From Gammaproteobacteria bacterium (GTDB taxonomy: Bacteria; Pseudomonadota; Gammaproteobacteria; GCA-2400775), in NCBI GenBank assembly GCA_002400905.2, contig NVRQ02000161.1, positions 1 to 45,431 on the forward strand: a DNA stretch of 45,431 bases. Direction: 5' to 3'. Each line of letters begins with the position of its first letter. The first letter of the stretch is position 1. The position numbers and the translations under genes are program-made. Positions 1-8,858 of this stretch are shown here, one piece after another. The notes beneath the pieces were generated by a model, which was not told the DNA's origin, did no database searches, and saw only the letters and a program-made list of their open reading frames with translations.

Positions 1-174
1 CTTAGTCCTTGTCAAGTGCTGTAACGCCGTGGCGGAACACCACAGTAACGCCCGAAGGGTTGGCCTGTCAGCGTTCATGGCGGCGTTCCACCTCTTGCTA
101 AGGACTAAGGCCATTAGCGGCGAGGCGCGTCTTGCACCCCGAGGGCACGTTGCCCTGAACGCTGACAGGCCAAC
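1..174. repeat. Nested inverted-repeat element (cut by window start)
   Basis: Two overlapping hairpins are visible. CTTAGTCCTT at 1-10 is the reverse complement of 100-109, and a 19-base arm at 59-77 (GTTGGCCTGTCAGCGTTCA) is perfectly inverted at 156-174. The interior (131-149, CTTGCACCCCGAGGGCACG) resembles the interior of the element at 37861-37995. It is non-coding, probably a REP/MITE-like unit. The left boundary is unknown because the window begins inside it. Confidence 0.75.
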
Positions 175-208
175 TGTATCCATCAATATAGCCTTGTTGG
201 AGTACCAG
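174..208. repeat. Short palindromic repeat, copy 1
   Basis: A 27-base stretch at 179-205 (starting TCCATCAATATAGCCTTGTT) recurs at 36900-36926 with two mismatches. Both copies are flanked by short inverted arms, less perfect here than in copy 2. It sits just before the start of the PilZ-like gene, so it lies in that gene's leader. Function unknown. Confidence 0.6.
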
Positions 209-220
209 CGAGAGTAGTTT

Positions 221-802
221 ATGACCAATGCCTCAAATAGTGGCGACCACCTTGGTCAACGTCTTGTCTTCGAAGAGAGTCTCCCTCTAAGTTATAAAGT
301 AGTAGAGATGTTGCCGCAAGGTAATGAACATGTGGCACTACAAATTAGTAACGAAGAAACACTTCACGCCATTATGATGGTCGAAGATACTCCAAAAGAG
401 AACTCTGATGATAGCAATGTAGATGCTCAAGATATTCTTCGTTTGGAATATAAGATTAATGTCATGTTTGAATTACTTGTTGGTTTGTATCAACGAGAAG
501 CCGAGCTGCCGCTATCGACTCATATCATACTGCGTTCTGACGCAATACAATGGCATAACACTGATTCGCTTGAGATAGGCAGCAATGTGTTAGTTGATTT
601 GTACATGAGCCGTAAATACCCCAAGCCATTAGTTCTGGCCGGAACCGTGACTTCGGTAAGCACCGAACTACCCTCATTATTGACGATGACATTTGCCGAT
701 GCTGTTAGTGAACGCATTCGTGATTGGATTGATAAATTTATATTTCGCCATCATCGTCGCTCAGTAGCTTTGGCTCGCCGGCAACTGAGTGGCTCGGACT
801 AA
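221..802 (+). CDS. Atypical PilZ-like (possible c-di-GMP receptor) protein
   Basis: The product is a 193-residue soluble protein with no signal peptide or membrane segment. Residues about 70-100 form a long helix (LRLEYKINVMFELLVGLYQR), followed by a beta-rich part (IQWH, GSNVLVDLYMS, PLVLAGTV) and a basic C-terminal helix. This arrangement resembles the atypical, tetramer-forming PilZ family (tPilZ) found beside flagellar genes in gammaproteobacteria. The canonical RxxxR and DxSxxG binding motifs of ordinary PilZ domains are not visible. The ATG is preceded by GAGAG. It lies directly upstream of fleQ, which fits a role in c-di-GMP control of motility. The family assignment is from recognition of overall pattern and is moderate; a non-binding PilZ-like fold is the alternative. 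Confidence 0.55.
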   Translation: MTNASNSGDHLGQRLVFEESLPLSYKVVEMLPQGNEHVALQISNEETLHAIMMVEDTPKENSDDSNVDAQDILRLEYKINVMFELLVGLYQREAELPLSTHIILRSDAIQWHNTDSLEIGSNVLVDLYMSRKYPKPLVLAGTVTSVSTELPSLLTMTFADAVSERIRDWIDKFIFRHHRRSVALARRQLSGSD

Positions 803-866
803 GCGTTTACTTTAGTAATATAGGCACTCTTGACACCGGGTTGGATGTCAGAATTTTGACATTCAT

Positions 867-939
867 CGATTTCAGTGGTTAACTAGGGATCTAGGTTTAA
901 GAAGAATACTACAGCCTAGCCACTAGAACGCTGAAATCG
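867..939 (+). promoter_or_regulatory. Long imperfect hairpin in fleQ leader
   Basis: CGATTTCAG at 867-875 is perfectly inverted at 931-939 (CTGAAATCG), and the interior arms (AGTGG..CTAGG and CCTAG.CCACT) also pair, so almost the whole 73 bases can fold into one stem. It ends one base before the G-rich run (GGGG) that lies ahead of the GTG of fleQ. A second small inverted repeat, ATGTCA/TGACAT, lies at 845-862. It could be an operator, a structured leader or a repeat remnant. No known riboswitch consensus was recognised. Confidence 0.45.
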
Positions 940-953
940 GGGGGTATTGAGCG

Positions 954-2375
954 GTGTCTTTATCCAGTGTATTTGTTGTTGAGTCTGATAGTGCTCGTAA
1001 ACAAATGATCAAGCAAACGCTTGAGTTTGTCGGCTGCGACTCTGTTGCAGTGTGTGAAAAAAGTGATTGGCCAGCTGAGTTTAACGCTGCGTCAGCTCAA
1101 GTCATTTTGCTCGGGCCATCTATTGCTGATCATAGTGGCTTTCTCGATAAAGCCAATGATTCTGCTGAAGGTGTACCGGTTATTGTGCTTGCCGATATAG
1201 ACGGTGAGCGTAGCCCTAGTCCTGAAGTTATGCGTCGCGTTCTTACGGTGGTTAGTTTCCCTTTGAAATTTGCCCAGCTTAATGAAGCGTTATTGCAGGC
1301 AGAGTTGTTTCTCGAGAGCAAGCAAAAGCCTAACGGTAAGCGTACGCCCGAGTTATTTCGTAGTTTGGTTGGCAATAGTCGTAAAGTACGTTTGATTCGT
1401 GACCAGATTGACCAGGTTGCTAAGACAGATGCGAACGTGTTGATTCTTGGTGAATCTGGCACTGGAAAAGAAGTTGTTGCGCGTAACTTGCATTACCATT
1501 CTTCTCGTCGTGATGAACCTTTTGTGCCGATCAATTGTGGCGCGATACCCACAGATTTATTAGAGAGTGAGCTTTTCGGGCATGAAAAAGGCGCTTTTAC
1601 TGGCGCAATTAGTGCGCGCCGAGGTCGCTTTGAAGTTGCTGATGGTGGCACCTTATTTTTAGATGAGATTGGCGATATGAGTACGCACATGCAGGTGAAA
1701 TTGCTGCGTGTGTTGCAAGAACGCACCTATGAGCGTATCGGCAGCAATAAAACCATGATGGCTGACGTGCGCATTATCGCCGCGACGCATCGTAATCTTG
1801 AAGAAGCGATTACTGAGGGTCATTTTCGCGAAGATTTATATTATAGGCTTAATGTATTTCCTATTGAAATGCCACCGTTGCGCGAGCGTAAAGATGATAT
1901 CTCGCTATTAATAAATGAAATTATTACACGCTTAGAGCATGAAAAGCGCGGCTCAGTGCGGTTGACACCTGCTACCGTTATAGCGCTGACTGAGTACGCA
2001 TGGCCAGGGAATGTACGCGAATTAGCGAACTTGATCGAACGTATGGTAATTATGCATCCCTTTGGTGTTGTCGATGTGGCTGATCTACCTGAAAAGTACC
2101 GCGTGCATGCTAGCGAGATTTTACTACCCATTGGTGTAAGCTCTTCCGAGCCTGATTCGATTATGCTTGATGGCGATGAAATGCCACGCCTACCGCGTGA
2201 GGGTATTGATTTAAAAACGCACCTTAATATGATGGAGCGTCATCTTATCTTGCAAGCGTTAGAAGATAGCGGTGGTGTTGTCGCGCATGCGGCGAACCGA
2301 CTTAAATTACGGCGTACAACCTTGGTTGAGAAACTGCGTAAGTATGGTCTTCAGCGTGCTGAAGAAACGACATAA
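954..2375 (+). CDS. fleQ: FleQ, master flagellar sigma-54 activator
   Basis: A 473-residue enhancer-binding protein. Residues 1-115 are a receiver-like FleQ domain without a convincing acidic phosphorylation pocket, as in FleQ. The AAA+ domain carries Walker A GESGTGKE (about 166-173), the sigma-54 contact loop GAFTGA (213-218) and a Walker B (LFLDEIGD). A Fis-type helix-turn-helix closes the protein ([20 protein letters not shown]). FleQ family members bind c-di-GMP and drive early flagellar genes through RpoN. Start is GTG, because the reading frame begins well here ([11 protein letters not shown]) and a G-rich run at 940-945 can serve as ribosome-binding site. fleSR follows, which is the order seen in Pseudomonas. 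Confidence 0.95.
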   Translation: MSLSSVFVVESDSARKQMIKQTLEFVGCDSVAVCEKSDWPAEFNAASAQVILLGPSIADHSGFLDKANDSAEGVPVIVLADIDGERSPSPEVMRRVLTVVSFPLKFAQLNEALLQAELFLESKQKPNGKRTPELFRSLVGNSRKVRLIRDQIDQVAKTDANVLILGESGTGKEVVARNLHYHSSRRDEPFVPINCGAIPTDLLESELFGHEKGAFTGAISARRGRFEVADGGTLFLDEIGDMSTHMQVKLLRVLQERTYERIGSNKTMMADVRIIAATHRNLEEAITEGHFREDLYYRLNVFPIEMPPLRERKDDISLLINEIITRLEHEKRGSVRLTPATVIALTEYAWPGNVRELANLIERMVIMHPFGVVDVADLPEKYRVHASEILLPIGVSSSEPDSIMLDGDEMPRLPREGIDLKTHLNMMERHLILQALEDSGGVVAHAANRLKLRRTTLVEKLRKYGLQRAEETT

Positions 2376-2445
2376 ATTTGACGCTACATTTTTTTACCCT
2401 ACCTTTAACGTACTGATAGTTAATAAGAATACTTAGAAGGATACA

Positions 2446-2461
2446 CGGCATACTTCTTGCT
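2446..2461 (+). promoter_or_regulatory. Sigma-54 promoter for fleSR
   Basis: CGGCATACTTCTTGCT matches the -24/-12 consensus (GG and GC separated by exactly ten bases). It lies about 50 bases before the fleS start, which suits activation by FleQ. Confidence 0.8.
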
Positions 2462-2513
2462 CAATAGCTTAAGAAATCTATAAAAGGCTATTGATAATAA
2501 TGAGCAAGATGCG

Positions 2514-3632
2514 ATGCGAGCAGAAGTTTTAGAGCCAGCGCTGGCCCACAGTCAGGCGTATTTACTTGCGACACCGACCTACGCCGATTCGAGTATCTCT
2601 GTCAGCGATGAAGCACCCGTCGCCTATTTGACACGTTTACTCGATGCGTTACCTGCGGGCGTTATTGTTCTCGACGCTAAAGGTTTTGTTGAGCGCAGCA
2701 ATATTGTGGCATGTGACCTGTTGGGTGAGCCGCTAGTTGGGCAGCCGTGGTATGACGTTATTCGTCGCTGTTTTGAAAGCGGGTCGAGTGATTCAGACTA
2801 TTTGCGTATTAAAGGCGGTCGCTATGTCAGCATAGCGACTAAGCCACTTGATGGTTTACCCGGTCAAGTATTGCTCATCTCTGATGTTACCGAAAAATAC
2901 CGTTTACAAGACCGATTGCGTTGTTATAAACGGCTCTCGACAATGGGTGAAGTCGCAGCCTCGCTTGCGCATCAAATTCGCACACCTTTATCCTCAGCAT
3001 TACTCTACGCAACAAATCTACAATCGGTAGATTGCGACAAAAAAACGCGCGAATCGTTTTTAGATAAAGTAGTTTCTCGCCTCAATCATCTGGACAATCT
3101 CGTTAATAGTTTATTGATGTTTGCTGGTAAAGGACGCTTTACCGTCAAGCATATTGCTATTGATACCTTACACAATGAATTAGTAAGTGGTATTGACACG
3201 CAAGTGAATACATCAGCGTGTGATATTAATCATATTAATCACTGCTCGGATGCGGTGGTTATGGGTAATCAAGCAGCCTTATTGAGCGCCATACAAAATA
3301 TTATTATTAATGCAGTACAGGTTTGTACTGATAATGGGAAAATTAATATTGTTTTTGATCACGCTCTGGACACTGCTGGCCGCGATTGTATTCAAATAAA
3401 AATTCAAGACAATGGGCCAGGGATCAATAGCGAGGCGTTGCAAGAAATATTCAAACCTTTTTATACGACAAAAAAAAATGGGACTGGACTGGGCCTTGCT
3501 GTGGTGAATGATGTGATTAAAGCTCATAGCGGTGAAATTAATGTTAGTTCTGAGCTGGGCATAGGCACTGAGTTTATTATTAATTTGCCTTCTGTAAATA
3601 TTAAAAATCAACGTAATGGGAAAAATAGGTGA
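2514..3632 (+). CDS. fleS: FleS flagellar sensor histidine kinase
   Basis: A 372-residue cytoplasmic kinase with no membrane segment. A PAS-like domain occupies about 40-125, then the dimerisation/phosphoacceptor helix with H153 (ASLAHQIRTPLSS), then an HATPase domain with N box (IQNIIINAVQV), G1 (DNGPGI) and G2 (GTGLGLAVV). FleS phosphorylates FleR, the activator of mid-tier (hook-basal body) flagellar promoters. The ATG at 2514 is the only good in-frame start; ribosome-binding site is weak. The gene end overlaps or abuts fleR, so the two are co-transcribed from the sigma-54 promoter at 2446. Confidence 0.93.
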   Translation: MRAEVLEPALAHSQAYLLATPTYADSSISVSDEAPVAYLTRLLDALPAGVIVLDAKGFVERSNIVACDLLGEPLVGQPWYDVIRRCFESGSSDSDYLRIKGGRYVSIATKPLDGLPGQVLLISDVTEKYRLQDRLRCYKRLSTMGEVAASLAHQIRTPLSSALLYATNLQSVDCDKKTRESFLDKVVSRLNHLDNLVNSLLMFAGKGRFTVKHIAIDTLHNELVSGIDTQVNTSACDINHINHCSDAVVMGNQAALLSAIQNIIINAVQVCTDNGKINIVFDHALDTAGRDCIQIKIQDNGPGINSEALQEIFKPFYTTKKNGTGLGLAVVNDVIKAHSGEINVSSELGIGTEFIINLPSVNIKNQRNGKNR

Positions 3633-3637
3633 TCGAT

Positions 3638-4999
3638 ATGAATCAATCAACCGTACTTGTAGTTGAAGATGATAGTGACTTACGGGAAGCTCTGTGCGAT
3701 ACGCTTAGGTTGGCAGGTTATGAAGTCGAATCAGCTTGGGATGGTCGCTCGGCACTGGAAATTGTCAATCAACGTAAGGATGACCTTGGCTTAATTATTA
3801 GTGACATTCAGATGACACCGATGGATGGCGTATCGTTACTTAAGCGGGTACGACGTGTTTGTGCAGATATCCCCGTTTTGCTTATGACGGCATACGGGAC
3901 TATTGAGCAGGCGGTGTCAACCTTACGTGAAGGTGCAGCGGATTATATGGTGAAGCCGTTTGAAGCTAAAGTGCTCGTGAGTATGGTGAGTCGCTATATT
4001 ATCCAGCATGACGACACGTCAGATTTTATCTGTGCCGCAGTGTCCAGTAAAAAACTTGCTACCTTAGCGCGACGTGTTGCGCTAAGTGATGCGACTGTTT
4101 TAATTAGCGGTGAAAGTGGCACTGGTAAAGAAGTGATAGCGCGTTATATTCATGATAATTCAGCGCGCAATAAAGGTGTATTTGTCGCCATTAACTGTGC
4201 GGCCATCCCCGACAACATGTTAGAAGCGACATTGTTTGGTTATGAAAAGGGCGCTTTTACTGGTGCTTACAATGCCTCGCCAGGGAAGTTCGAGCAAGCG
4301 CAAGGTGGCACGTTATTACTGGATGAAATTTCAGAAATGAACATCTCTTTGCAAGCAAAAATATTAAGAGTTTTACAAGAGCGTGAAGTTGAACGCTTAG
4401 GTGGCAATAAGTTGATAGAGCTTGATGTTCGTGTCTTGGCAACGACAAATAGGAATCTAGCTGCCGAAGTTAAAAGTAATCGCTTCCGTGAAGATTTATT
4501 TTATCGCCTCAATGTATTTCCATTACAAATTGGCGCCTTACGCGAACGTAAGGAGGACATTCTTCCGCTTGCTGTAAGCTTTATTGAGCGTATTGCGATA
4601 CAACAATCACAAGCCATACCTGTGTTAACTAAGTCAGCTGAGGAGCATTTACTTAGTCATCCTTGGCCGGGCAACGTGCGTGAATTAGACAATGTCATTC
4701 AACGTGCAATGATATTGCAGCTTGGCGATGAAATTGAAGAAGACGATTTACAATTGACTTCATTTAATGGCTTTGAGACAAGCATCATGAGCAGTGTTGA
4801 GCAAACCCATGTTGATGCAGACAACTTGGCGCAAGACATGCTGGGGCATGAGCATAATCTCATCCTTGATGCATTGAGTAACGGTAACCGTAAACAAGCA
4901 GCAGAAAAATTGGGTATTAGCCAACGTACATTACGTTATAAATTAGCCAAAATGCGTGATTCTGGCATTGAAGTGCCACGACGCGCAGTATTGGTTTAA
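3638..4999 (+). CDS. fleR: FleR flagellar response regulator, sigma-54 dependent
   Basis: A receiver domain with phospho-acceptor D56 (IISDIQM) and K106 (VKPF) is followed by an AAA+ domain (Walker A GESGTGKE about 158-165, GAFTGA 205-210) and a Fis-type HTH near the C terminus (KQAAEKLGISQRTLRYKLAK). It is the partner of FleS. I place the start at the ATG at 3638 because AGGTG at 3626-3630 is well spaced for it; a GTG at 3629 in the same frame is possible and would add three residues. The product fits the usual FleR length of 450-475 residues. Confidence 0.94.
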   Translation: MNQSTVLVVEDDSDLREALCDTLRLAGYEVESAWDGRSALEIVNQRKDDLGLIISDIQMTPMDGVSLLKRVRRVCADIPVLLMTAYGTIEQAVSTLREGAADYMVKPFEAKVLVSMVSRYIIQHDDTSDFICAAVSSKKLATLARRVALSDATVLISGESGTGKEVIARYIHDNSARNKGVFVAINCAAIPDNMLEATLFGYEKGAFTGAYNASPGKFEQAQGGTLLLDEISEMNISLQAKILRVLQEREVERLGGNKLIELDVRVLATTNRNLAAEVKSNRFREDLFYRLNVFPLQIGALRERKEDILPLAVSFIERIAIQQSQAIPVLTKSAEEHLLSHPWPGNVRELDNVIQRAMILQLGDEIEEDDLQLTSFNGFETSIMSSVEQTHVDADNLAQDMLGHEHNLILDALSNGNRKQAAEKLGISQRTLRYKLAKMRDSGIEVPRRAVLV

Positions 5000-5048
5000 T
5001 GATTTATTGCAACGATAATAATAAATTGCATAGAGACAGAGGTGTCTA

Positions 5049-5369
5049 ATGAATAGTATTGAAGTGAACCAGTTATTAGATCAAATGCGCGCAATGACCG
5101 CGCAAGCTCAGGGTGTGCCGGCCGAGACGAATGCCGTTAGCGGTGGTGACAGTTTCTCTTCAATGTTTTCAAATGCCATTAATACAGTGAATGATATACA
5201 GAAACAATCAGGTGCGTTGGCAAGGGGATTTGAACAGGGAAATCCAGATATTGCACTTAGTGACGTCATGGTTGCTTCGCAAAAATCTTCAGTTGCATTT
5301 GAGGCAACTATTCAGGTTAGAAACCGCTTGGTAGAAGCTTACCAAGCAGTAATGAGAATGCCGATATAA
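5049..5369 (+). CDS. fliE: FliE, hook-basal body junction protein
   Basis: A 106-residue protein with the FliE C-terminal signature (DIALSDVMVASQKSSVAFEATIQVRNRLVEAYQ...). FliE joins the MS ring to the proximal rod and is exported early. Preceded by AGAGGTG seven bases from the ATG. It begins the structural gene run. No convincing sigma-54 site was found in the 50 bases before it, so it may be read from fleSR. A palindromic element separates it from fliF. Confidence 0.95.
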   Translation: MNSIEVNQLLDQMRAMTAQAQGVPAETNAVSGGDSFSSMFSNAINTVNDIQKQSGALARGFEQGNPDIALSDVMVASQKSSVAFEATIQVRNRLVEAYQAVMRMPI

Positions 5370-5528
5370 GGAACCTCTGAGCTATTCATGAACTCGTATC
5401 TTGTGCCTAAAATATCCAGTTGCTGCGTTGCAAACCTTCGTAATAGCCTGCTATTACGTGCGATTCGCGCCTTGAATCTGAAGATTTTAGATCACAACCT
5501 ACTTCGTCCAGAATAAATCAGAGGTTCC
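5370..5528. repeat. MITE-like inverted repeat between fliE and fliF
   Basis: GGAACCTCTGA at 5370-5380 is perfectly inverted at 5518-5528, and the whole 159 bases fold as an imperfect palindrome with a centre TAATAGC/GCTATTA. The left end begins immediately after the fliE stop codon. No ORF. Such elements are common in gammaproteobacterial genomes. In RNA it would make a large hairpin within the fli operon transcript. Confidence 0.8.
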
Positions 5529-5562
5529 ATAACACATAAAAAAACTGGCGAGAATGAATTAA

Positions 5563-7227
5563 ATGGCACTGATAAATACAGGAAATATAGCGTTACAATC
5601 GCAAGGCTTTAATGCTTTGCCATTCTTGCGTCAAATAGGCCTCATGGTTGGTTTGGCTGCGAGTGTGGCAATCGGCGTTTGGGTTGTAGGTTGGTCGCAA
5701 CAACCAAGTTATCGCGTGTTATATGGCAGTTTGAGTGAGACCGATACTGCTGCAGTATCATCTGAATTGTCTAAGTCAAACATTCCCTATAAAGTATCTG
5801 ATGCAAACGGATCGATTATGGTGCCCGTATCTGACTTGCATAATGCTAGATTAAAACTTGCTGCAGTAGGCTTGCCTAATAGCAGTCATTCAGGTTATGA
5901 AATCCTTGATAAAGAGCAAGGTTTTGGCACCAGCCAATTTATGGAGACTGCACGTTATCAGCGGGCGATAGAAGGTGAGCTATCACGCACTATTGGTGCT
6001 ATGAATAACGTTCAAACCGCGCGCGTTCATCTTGCGACACCTAAGCAATCTGCATTTTTGCGTAATCGTAAAAAGACTACCGCTGCAGTATTTGTCCATC
6101 TTCATCCTGGTCAACAAATTCAAGAGGGTCAAGCTGGCGCGATCGCGCATTTAGTTGCATCAAGCGTACCCAATCTAAACATTGAAAATGTAACGGTTGT
6201 TGATCAGCGTGGTAGGTTGTTAAGTCGTAGTGGTGCGCAAGATATGCAAATGAATTCAACGCAGTTTGATTATCGACGTAAAGTTGAAAGTCATTATATG
6301 CAACGCATTGAAGATATTCTTACACCTATTCTGGGTCTTGGTTCAGTTAAGGCGCAGGTTGTTGCTGATCTTGATTTCACCTTTAGAGAAGAAACGGCAG
6401 AAACCTATAATCCTGAAAACTCGGCGATTCGCAGTGAAGTTGTTAGTGAAGACGAGGTACGTGATGGTAGTAATGAGGTGGGCGGAGTTCCGGGAGCGTT
6501 GTCTAATCAGCCACCTGTCTCAGCTATTGGTGGAAGTGATGAAACGAGCAGATTAAATTTCAGTCGACGTTCGACACGTAATTTTGAACTCGACCATACG
6601 ATTAGCCGCACACGCCAGGCTACTGGTACCGTACAAAAGCTCTCTGCAGCAGTGGTATTGAATGACCGTCAAACCATAGGTGAGGAGGGTGAAACCATCA
6701 GTACTCCATTGAGCGAAGAAGAGGTTCTACGCTTTACTGTATTAGTTAAAGAAGCCATCGGTTTTAATGAAGAACGTGGTGATAAGATTAGCGTTATCAA
6801 TGCCTCATTTAATGTGCCTGAAGCACTAGTTGAGCTTGAAGGCCCACCTGTTTGGGAGCAGGCATGGTTTGCTAGTACTTTAAAGCAAGTCGCGGCAGGT
6901 ATTGGTGTCTTGATATTGATTTTTGGAGTGCTAAAACCGATTTTGAAGGACTTAGTTAACAAAGGCACTGCAACGACTGCGGTTGCATTAGCTGATCAGT
7001 CGGTCGCTCTGGATGGAAATGGTGTGCCGATTGTTATAGATCAAGCAGCCTTGGCAGCGCAGAACTCCGGAACGCCTGCTATAGCAGGACAAAATGGAGT
7101 GCCGATGCTGCAAACCGGTAATGCCTCCTACGATACACATTTACAGCAGGCAAGAATGATGGCTGGGGAAGATCCTAAAGTGGTTGCTCAGGTAGTACGT
7201 AATTGGGTGACTACTGATGGCAAGTGA
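5563..7227 (+). CDS. fliF: FliF, MS-ring protein
   Basis: A 554-residue protein with two membrane segments (about 26-46 and 437-457) bracketing a periplasmic region, matching the FliF family length. The YscJ/FliF secretory domain is recognisable (QPSYRVLYGSLSETDTAAV; YEILDKEQGFGTSQFMETARYQRA split across the N half). FliF forms the inner-membrane MS ring on which FliG and the export gate assemble. The ATG at 5563 follows a palindromic element. Its end overlaps fliG by 11 bases. Confidence 0.97.
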   Translation: MALINTGNIALQSQGFNALPFLRQIGLMVGLAASVAIGVWVVGWSQQPSYRVLYGSLSETDTAAVSSELSKSNIPYKVSDANGSIMVPVSDLHNARLKLAAVGLPNSSHSGYEILDKEQGFGTSQFMETARYQRAIEGELSRTIGAMNNVQTARVHLATPKQSAFLRNRKKTTAAVFVHLHPGQQIQEGQAGAIAHLVASSVPNLNIENVTVVDQRGRLLSRSGAQDMQMNSTQFDYRRKVESHYMQRIEDILTPILGLGSVKAQVVADLDFTFREETAETYNPENSAIRSEVVSEDEVRDGSNEVGGVPGALSNQPPVSAIGGSDETSRLNFSRRSTRNFELDHTISRTRQATGTVQKLSAAVVLNDRQTIGEEGETISTPLSEEEVLRFTVLVKEAIGFNEERGDKISVINASFNVPEALVELEGPPVWEQAWFASTLKQVAAGIGVLILIFGVLKPILKDLVNKGTATTAVALADQSVALDGNGVPIVIDQAALAAQNSGTPAIAGQNGVPMLQTGNASYDTHLQQARMMAGEDPKVVAQVVRNWVTTDGK

Positions 7228-8242
7228 GAAAGCGCCAGCGGTTGATTTGACATCGGGTACAGCAAAAGCAGCCGTATTGTTGTTGACCTTGGGTGAGGAG
7301 GACGCAGCAGAAATCCTTAAGCACATGGGGCCAAAGGAAGTGCAAAAAGTAGGCGGCGCGATGGCAACGTTGTCCAATATTAGTAAAGAGCAGGTTGATA
7401 CGGTGCTTGAAGAATTCATTACCATAGTGGGTTCTCAAACTTCTTTAGGTGTCGGTGCCGACGATTACATTCGAAAAACTATGATCAATGCACTCGGTGA
7501 AGATAAGGCCGGCGCTTTGATGGATCGTATTCTGTTAGGTGGGTCTGCCAGTGGTCTTGAGCAATTAAAATGGCTTGATTCCCGTGGTATTGCTGAAATG
7601 ATTCGGCTTGAGCATCCACAAATTATCGCTATTGTGCTGTCTTATCTTGAGTCTGATCAAGCTGGGGCAGTATTGCAATTACTTCCTGAAAATGTGCGTT
7701 CTGACCTTATTTTGCGTGTTGCAACACTGGATACCGTTCAGCCTTCAGCGATTCAAGAGCTCAATATTATTATGGAAAAACAGTTTGCTGGTGGTAGCGG
7801 TGTTCAATCTACTGGTTTTGGTGGGTTGAAAGTTGCCGCAGATATTCTTAACTTCCTCGACGGTTCGGTTGAAGAGAAAGTCATGGCAAACATTAAGAAA
7901 ACCGATGAAGATATGGCCACACAGATCGAAGATTTAATGTTTGTATTTGATAATATTAAAGATGTTGATGATCGCGGCATGCAGGCTTTGATGCGTGAGG
8001 TTTCCAGTGATGCATTGGTGCTTGCGTTAAAAGGTTGTGATGCAGAGCTGAAACAACAGTTTATCGGTAATATGTCCAAGCGCGCTGCAGAAATGTTGGT
8101 GGAGGATCTTGAGACACGCGGCCCTGTTAAATTGAGTGAAGTAGAAGGTGCGCAAAAAGAAATTCTAGCTATTGTTCGCCGAATGTCTGAATCAGGTGAA
8201 ATTATCTTAGGTGGTGGTGGTGGTGGTGAAGAATATGTCTAA
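7217..8242 (+). CDS. fliG: FliG, motor switch/torque protein
   Basis: A 341-residue C-ring protein with three FliG domains: N (binding FliF), middle (LRLEHPQIIAIVLSYL type EHPQ motif, about 130-140) and C (DDRGMQALMREVSSDALVLALKG, torque helix). It interacts with the stator MotCD and with FliM. The C terminus is a run of six glycines from a GGT triplet repeat before EEYV. That repeat is in-frame, so expansion would not shift frame. Overlaps fliF and fliH, suggesting translational coupling. Confidence 0.97.
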   Translation: MASEKAPAVDLTSGTAKAAVLLLTLGEEDAAEILKHMGPKEVQKVGGAMATLSNISKEQVDTVLEEFITIVGSQTSLGVGADDYIRKTMINALGEDKAGALMDRILLGGSASGLEQLKWLDSRGIAEMIRLEHPQIIAIVLSYLESDQAGAVLQLLPENVRSDLILRVATLDTVQPSAIQELNIIMEKQFAGGSGVQSTGFGGLKVAADILNFLDGSVEEKVMANIKKTDEDMATQIEDLMFVFDNIKDVDDRGMQALMREVSSDALVLALKGCDAELKQQFIGNMSKRAAEMLVEDLETRGPVKLSEVEGAQKEILAIVRRMSESGEIILGGGGGGEEYV

Positions 8243-8858
8243 TATACTCAATGAAGACAATGCAGACTGTCAGCCTTGGGCTTTTCCTCAGGTTAACCGG
8301 TCATCAAATTTAGGTGCAAATGCTGGAGTTAGCGGCAAGCGCTCGGATAAGCGTCAGGAGCAAGACGCCTATAAAGCGGGTTTTGCGCGTGGACTTGCAG
8401 ATGGGATGGCATCGTCTCAATCAGAACTTAATCATCGCTTAAGTCGTCTTGATGAAGCAATACTATTTATATCGAAACCGATCGATGCGGTTGAGGAGCA
8501 TGTTGAACAGGAACTAGCAGGGCTTGCAATTGAAATCGCGCGGCAAATTCTTCGACGAGAAATAAAACTGGATTCCGGACATGTCGTTGCCGTTGTGCGT
8601 GAGGCGATCGCGAGCTTGCCGATCAGTACCGAGCCAATGAGCGTGCATCTTAATCCAGTTGATGCATTATGTGTAAAGGAAGCTTTGTCACTTAGTGACA
8701 CAGACCATAGTTACAGAATTATTGAAGATCCTGTGGTATCACGTGGCGGTTGTCGCATTATGTCGGCGACATCACAGATAGATGCCACTATGGAGAAACA
8801 GGTGGCAGCTATTTCTGCACGTATTTTTGGTGGTGAGCGCGATGCAGACAGCAACTAA
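8235..8858 (+). CDS. fliH: FliH, export ATPase regulator
   Basis: A 207-residue protein with a variable N terminus (with MSNILNEDN start), a helical middle ([20 protein letters not shown]) and a conserved C-terminal half ([35 protein letters not shown]). FliH holds FliI in an inactive form and docks it to the C ring. I chose the ATG at 8235 rather than an upstream GTG at 8211, which would begin inside the fliG triplet repeat. The chosen start overlaps the fliG stop by eight bases. Confidence 0.92.
   Translation: MSNILNEDNADCQPWAFPQVNRSSNLGANAGVSGKRSDKRQEQDAYKAGFARGLADGMASSQSELNHRLSRLDEAILFISKPIDAVEEHVEQELAGLAIEIARQILRREIKLDSGHVVAVVREAIASLPISTEPMSVHLNPVDALCVKEALSLSDTDHSYRIIEDPVVSRGGCRIMSATSQIDATMEKQVAAISARIFGGERDADSN

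Noticed and set aside
29-217. Open frame of 62 codons at the left edge
   Set aside because: It lies inside the nested palindromic element and has no ribosome-binding site.
867-939. c-di-GMP riboswitch before fleQ
   Set aside because: The hairpin is real, but conserved riboswitch core words were not found.
3279-3650. 123-codon antisense frame over fleS
   Set aside because: Overlaps the conserved kinase domain of fleS and has no start signal; a shadow frame.
4960-4985. Sigma-54 site near the end of fleR for fliE
   Set aside because: GG and GC are nine rather than ten bases apart.
8211-8228. GGT repeat at the fliG end as a phase-variation tract
   Set aside because: Triplet repeat keeps the frame, so changes in number would only alter a glycine tail.
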